A stretch of DNA of 64,000 nucleotides, taken from the NCBI RefSeq assembly GCF_000715075.1, contig NC_134101.1, positions 193,398,103 through 193,462,102 of the forward strand, in the 5' to 3' direction. The notes beneath the pieces are model-generated. The model had not been told where the DNA came from and made no database searches. It saw nothing but the letters and a program-made list of their open reading frames with translations. The position numbers and the translations under genes were made by a program. Below, piece after piece: positions 59,479-64,000 of this stretch (positions within the stretch are counted from its first letter, which is position 1; the number at the start of each line of letters is the position of its first letter). The stretch comes from Nicotiana tabacum (taxonomy: Eukaryota > Streptophyta > Magnoliopsida > Solanales > Solanaceae).

Positions 59479-59670
59479 AAAACATTTTTTCATTTTCTCA
59501 TCATTTTTTCATTTTTTTTGTTTTCTTTTTTTTCGTTGTTTTTTTTTCAAAGAGGGTAATGAAATAAAAAGAACCGACTCAAAGGGTTAGCAAAAGGACT
59601 GGAGTGTTTGGGGTAGCGAGATTTAAATCCTTCGTCATCCCAATCGGATAGTGCTATTGCTGCAGAAGGA

Positions 59671-60860
59671 CTAGACATAGTACCTTTTGACTGTGTTTGC
59701 GTTCACAACTGCCTCGGGATTATTTCCTTCGATATCACCCAAGTACAATGCTCCTCTGGGCAATATCTTTCTGATGATGTATGGGCCTTTCCAATTGGGA
59801 GCAAATTTCCCTTTTGCTTCCTGATGATGGGGAAGAATACGCCTTAGAACAAGTTGACCCACTTCAAAATTTCTAGCCGCACTTTCTTGTTGTAAGCACG
59901 GGCCATTCTTTGTTGGTACAACTGCCTCTGACAGACTGCGGCCATTCGCTTCTCATCAATCAGGGTTAACTGCTCCAGGCAGGTTTTGACCCAATCACTG
60001 TCTTCAATTTCAGCTTCCACAATGATCCGGAGAGAATGGATTTCGACCTCTACAGGTATTACGGCTTCAGTGCCATAAACCAAAAGATACGGAGTTGCTC
60101 CAATCGATGTGCGCACCATAGTGCGATATCCCAACAATGCAAAAGTCAACTTTTCATGCCACTGCCTGGAACTTTGGATCATCTTTCTCAAAATCTTTTT
60201 GATGTTCTTGTTTGCTGCTTCGATGGCACCATTGGCTTTAGGGCGATAGGGAGTAGAATTCTGGTGCGTTATCTTGAATTGTTCATATATCTCCCCCATC
60301 AAATGACTATTCAAGTTTGCAGCACTATCGGTGATAATAGTTGCAGGGATACCAAAATGACAGATAAGATTGGAGTGCACAAAATCTACCACAGCTTTCT
60401 TGATGAAAGATTTGAGAGTGATTGCTTCAACCCATTTAGTAAAATAGTCAATGGTGACCTATATGAATCTGTTCCCATTTGAGGCTTTTGGATCGATCGA
60501 CCCAATGACATCCATGCCCCAAGCCACAAATGGCCAAGGCGCTGACATGTGATGCAGTTCTGTGGGAGATGCATGAATCAAATCACCGTGCACCTGACAC
60601 TGATGACATTTCCGAACAAAACTGAAGCAGTCTTTTTCCATGGTCATCCAGTAATAACCCACTCGAAGGATTTTCTTTGCCAAAACATACCCATTTATGT
60701 GGGGTCCGCACACTCCTGCGTGGAGTTCGAACATGATTCTTCTAGCTTCTTCGACGTCAACACATCTTAACAAGTTGAGGTCCGGGGTCATTTTGTATAA
60801 GACATCACCACTCAAAAAGAAACCACTTGCACGCCGTCTAATGGTTCTCTTTTGATCCCC
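59671..60860 (-). pseudogene. pol: Element C integrase
   Basis: The zinc-binding domain has HAGVCGPH and, 30 residues later, CHQC. The core has Asp in GMDVIGSID, Asp in IITDSAANL and Glu in NGAIEAANK, with 35 residues between the last two. The residues after the second Asp are SAA instead of the NGA of A and B. The C-terminus reads LVLRRILPHHQEAKGKFAPNWKGPY and ends VKRYYV. A TAG (60459-60461) follows NRFI, and a 1-nt loss near 59870 shifts the frame before the last 60 residues. Confidence 0.92.
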
Positions 60861-62015
60861 ACTGGCTTGCTCGGGGTATTCTTTAGTTTTCAGAAATCTC
60901 TTGATGTCATGATACCATGGATGAATATTTGGTTTTGCCTCAACTGTATTGCAGTAATCGTGCCACTCCCGAATTTGGATTTCCAAAGGATCAATGTGGG
61001 CATTACCTGGGTATGGCAGCATCGATGCAAAAGTAGCAAGTGCATCAGCTAATTGATTATGACAGCGAGGGATGTACCTGAACTCTATTGACTTGAATCG
61101 CTTGCCAAGATCTTCCACATGTTGCCTATAAGGAATAAGCTTGACATCTCGGGTTTCCCATTCTCCTTGAGCTTGTCGGATAATTAAATCCGAGTCTCCC
61201 ATAATTAACAATTCTTCAACATCTTGGTTGATTGCCATGTTCATACCCATAATACAGGTTTCATACTCAACGGTATTGTTTGTGCAGAAAAACCGAAGCC
61301 GGGCTATGGCTGGATAATGCTGGCCGGTGGGTGAGATCAAGATTGCCCCAATTCCAAAACCTTTTGCGTTCACCGCCCCATCAAAGAACATTTTCCAAGC
61401 ATGGGTGTCTTCAGATACTGACTCAACTGAATTTACCTCTTCATCTGGGAAGTAAGTACTCAAAGGTTGGTATTCATCATCAACCGGGTTCTCAGCGAAA
61501 TGATCTGCTAACGCCTGGGCTTTCATTGCCGTGCGAGTGATATATACTATGTCAAACTCTGTGAGCAAGATCTGCCACTTTGCTAATCTCCCAGTGGCCA
61601 CTGGTTTCTGGAATATGTATTTTAAAGGATCCAACCTAGTTATGAGGTAAGTAGTGTAAGCTTGCAAATAATGCCTCAGCTTTTGAGCGACCCATGTTAA
61701 AGCCCAGCAAGTCCTTTCCAATAAAGTGTACTTGGATTCATAACTAGTAAACTTCTTGCTCAGATAGTAAATGGCCTGCTCTTTCTTTCCGGTCACATCA
61801 TGTTGCCCGATGACACAACCAAAAGAATTTTCCAAGACTGTCAAATACAAGAACAGAGGCCTCTCTGGCTCAAGTGGGACCAATACCGGCGGATTCGACA
61901 GATATTTTTTGATTTTATCAAAAGCCTCTTGGCACTCATTTTTCCATTTGATTGCCGCATCTTTCTTCAACAATTTGAATATGGGTTCACACGTGGATGT
62001 CAATTGAGCAATAAA
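60861..62015 (-). pseudogene. pol: Element C RNase H region, dual domains
   Basis: The first RNase H, LFLYLTVLENSFGCVIGQHD, lacks the usual catalytic Asp, as in B. The WALTWVAQKLRHYL and LLTEFDIVYI blocks are complete, unlike A. The second RNase H (about 61014-61397) has KMFFDGAVNAKGFGIGA, NNTVEYETCIMGM, IMGDSDLIIRQ and CHNQLADALA, keeping all D-E-D-D positions. The frame is open here. Confidence 0.88.
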
Positions 62016-63156
62016 TCAGCTGATATAGTTCAATCTTCCCAACAAACTCATAACATCTTTCTTGGTTATTGGAGGAGGCAACTCTTGAATAGACTTTATC
62101 TTTGTTGGGTCCAACTCGATGCCCCTCCGAGTGACTATGAATCCCAAAAGTTTGCCGGATGGTACCCCAAATGCACATTTGGCTGGGTTCAGCTTCAAAT
62201 CATATTTGTGCAACCGCTCAAAGAATTTTCTCAAGTCCCGAACATGGTCGTCCTGAGTTTTGGATTTGATGATTACATCGTCCACATACACCTTTATCTC
62301 TTGGTGCATAATATCATGAAAAATGGCAGCCATGGCTCTCATGTAGGTTGCCCCGGCGTTCTTCAGACCAAATGGCATGACTCTGTAACAGTATATACCT
62401 CAAGGTGTGGTAAAAGCTATTTTTTCTGCATCTTCTTCATCCATCAACACCTGGTGATATCCTGCATAACAATCCACGAAGGATTGTATCTCATGTTTGG
62501 CGCAGTTATCAACAAGGATGTGGATGTTCGGCAAAGGGAAGTTATCTTTAGGACTTGCCTTGTTTAAATCTCTGTAATCCACACAAACCCGGGTCTTCCC
62601 GTCTTTCTTTGGCACTGGAACTACATTAGCTAGCCATGTGGTATACCAAACTACTCGGATCAGCCCCGCTTTCAACTGTTTCGTGACTTCTTCTTTGATC
62701 TTGTCACTAACCTCGGTTTTAAACTTTCTTTGATTTTGCTGGATAGGGGGACAATGGGGGTAAGTTGGCAACTTATGAACCGCCAAATCAACACTTAGTC
62801 CTGGCATGTCATCGTATGACCAAGCAAACACATCTTTGAACTCAAACAAAAGTTGGATCAATGCATCATGGGTTTTATCACCTGTGTGAATGCTTATCTT
62901 GGTTTCCCTGACTTCTTCAGAACTACCTAAATTAAGCGGCTCAGTATCATTCAAGTTCAGCTTAGGTTTATTCTCAAACTGTTCCAATTCCCGATTTATT
63001 TCCCTAAAAGCCTCTTCTTCATCATATTCCGGTACTTGGCTCATTATTTCACAGTTAGACAGCATGTTTGGATCTGGGCATGAAGTCCGCAAGCATGTCA
63101 TGTTACTTAAAGCCGCATTATTAGAATTGAAAGAAGAAATAAAATAGAAAAATAAC
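62016..63156 (-). pseudogene. pol: Element C reverse transcriptase
   Basis: An acidic leader (DEEEAFREINRELEQFENKP) is followed by KTRVCVDYRDLNKASPKDNF, SFVDCYAGYHQVLMDEEDA, MPFGLKNAGATYMRA, VYVDDVIIKSKTQ and LLGRLNYIS. Two nonsense codons are seen: TGG to TGA at 62400-62402 and an arginine codon to TGA at 62016-62018. There is no frameshift. It is the best-preserved RT of the window together with B. Confidence 0.92.
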
Positions 63157-63326
63157 CTAATTAGAAAGAATAAAGAGAAATGGACGATGAAATATTGATT
63201 TCATTTCATTGAATTTGAAGATAACAGGGGTTACATTGGAAATTAAAAGACAGGAAACTAAAGGAAACATCCGAGTTACACCCTAGAATAACTCTTGATG
63301 CAGAAAAAGTGGCAGGAAAGGTCTAC
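63157..63326 (-). other. Candidate intron of C
   Basis: On the minus strand it starts GTAGAC after TGCCACTTTTT-distal RRESW-coding sequence and ends in a pyrimidine-rich stretch plus TAATTAG. It is 170 nt. Joining TG with G restores a frame open through LFFYFISSFN into the RT. Position and size agree with the candidate introns of A and B, although the sequence differs. Confidence 0.6.
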
Positions 63327-63940
63327 CAAGACTCCCGCCTGATTGGGAATGGTGTAGCCTTCCAATTCTGCAGTTTGGCATTAGGTCCCATATACAGCAC
63401 CTCAGTGGTGCTTGTGCCTTCCCCTAGTTGAACCATGTGGGCTTCATACAGTATCTTTTTCATGGCCCCACAGATTTCTTCAATTTCTTCGGCCGTAAAG
63501 GCCTTCTGTTCCTCTTCTTCATTGTATTTTGGCTTGACAAATGTTCTGAACAGATACGACACTGGCTGAGGCAAGACCCAACCATCATTCTTTCTATCAT
63601 CTGTCCATCTTACATCAGCTGGAGTAGGTTGGAAGCCTACCCCAAAGAACTTTTCACTGGCAATCAGGGTGGTAGGTTCAGCTATTCCTTGCAACGATTT
63701 CCCAAGCCTTTTCCCAGGTTTGTAGCCATGCCTGATCATTTCTTTGGCCACCATGATTGATGCATTAGAAAGGAAGGGTTGAGGGCAAGGTTTTCCTTGT
63801 TCACACTGATTAGCGACCACGATTTCAAAGGCCTGATAGACTATGTGCTCACTCACCTCTCTTGCTTCAAGACACGGGACTGATGGGTCCCGATAAATTG
63901 ATTTCTCATCTTCCCCGTGGACCACAATCTCTTGATCCTC
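63327..63940 (-). pseudogene. Element C G-patch segment
   Basis: It follows the protease in the same frame: EIVVHGEDEKSI, then MIRHGYKPGKRLGKSLQGIA and FFGVGFQP (about 63626-63730), a G-patch pattern with the second glycine block as GVG. It ends ATPFPIRRESW like B. The first methionine in the frame is not a true start, since the frame continues upstream from the protease. Confidence 0.8.
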
Positions 63941-64000
63941 CTACTCGAACATCACCATCTGGTAAAGAGTAGAGGGTACAGTCCCTGCTGCATGGATCCA
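63941..64000 (-). pseudogene. pro: Element C protease, C-terminal end
   Basis: WIHAAGTVPSTLYQMVMFE matches the protease end of A and B, followed by a nonsense TAG (63941-63943, tryptophan in A and B). The active site is beyond the window. Confidence 0.85.

Larger units (their letters stand above)
52704..64000 (-). mobile_element. Element C: Ogre-type retrotransposon, 3' LTR to protease
   Basis: It reads on the minus strand. From left to right the window shows the 3' LTR, PPT, hairpins, tandem array, integrase, RNase H, RT, intron, G-patch and the end of the protease. Gag, ORF1 and the 5' LTR lie beyond 64000. It is more distant from A and B than these are from each other, but has the same organisation. 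Only four nonsense codons and one frameshift are seen in its pol-protease. Confidence 0.93.

Noticed and set aside
62890..63147. Plus-strand ORFs opposite element C RT and RNase H (also 61800-62567)
   Set aside because: They are antisense shadows of the pol frame, which has all RT and RNase H motifs on the minus strand.

Overview
This window is plant nuclear heterochromatin made almost entirely of nested LTR retrotransposons. I see no host gene, tRNA gene, rRNA gene or CRISPR array. The dominant elements are large Ty3/gypsy elements of the Tat/Ogre kind: LTRs of about 4.0-4.1 kb, an extra ORF upstream of gag, a G-patch segment after the protease, a second RNase H, an apparent intron between protease and RT, and tandem arrays between integrase and the 3' LTR. 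The ORF1 type and the accompanying LTR families look Solanaceae-like, probably Nicotiana or a relative; that is recognition from memory, not a search result.

Layout. Element A (+) runs from before base 1 to 43640. Its 5' LTR is cut by the window edge and its 3' LTR is 39586-43640. Its gag is split by element B (+, 5488-31435), which is complete with two LTRs and a ggctc target duplication. B's 5' LTR is itself split by S1, an inverted solo LTR of a related family (7104-11252). A landed in a minus-strand remnant of a different Ty3/gypsy element (43641-44301). Next comes T (+, from 44302), whose 5' LTR and PBS look chromovirus/Tekay-like but whose body has no recognisable coding. T is interrupted by solo LTR S2 (49229-52144, catag duplication) and by element C (-, 52704 to beyond 64000), a third Ogre-type element seen from its 3' LTR back to its protease.

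Coding state. All pol genes are pseudogenes but readable. B has ORF1 in one frame with two nonsense codons, gag-protease in one frame with one 1-nt insertion and four nonsense codons, and RT-RNase H-integrase in one frame with six nonsense codons. C has four nonsense codons and one frameshift. A carries several 1-nt indels plus two larger deletions, one in RNase H and one truncating integrase. A spliced junction between protease and RT restores phase in B and C.

The most unusual signal is a roughly 60-nt two-hairpin module that recurs at gene borders in A, B and C: before ORF1, between ORF1 and gag, just after integrase, and just before the polypurine tract. Eight copies are visible and their stems change in a compensatory way. 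The tandem arrays between integrase and the 3' LTR are also made of small hairpins with compensatory changes. The primer binding site of A matches almost the whole 3' half of a tRNA-Arg.
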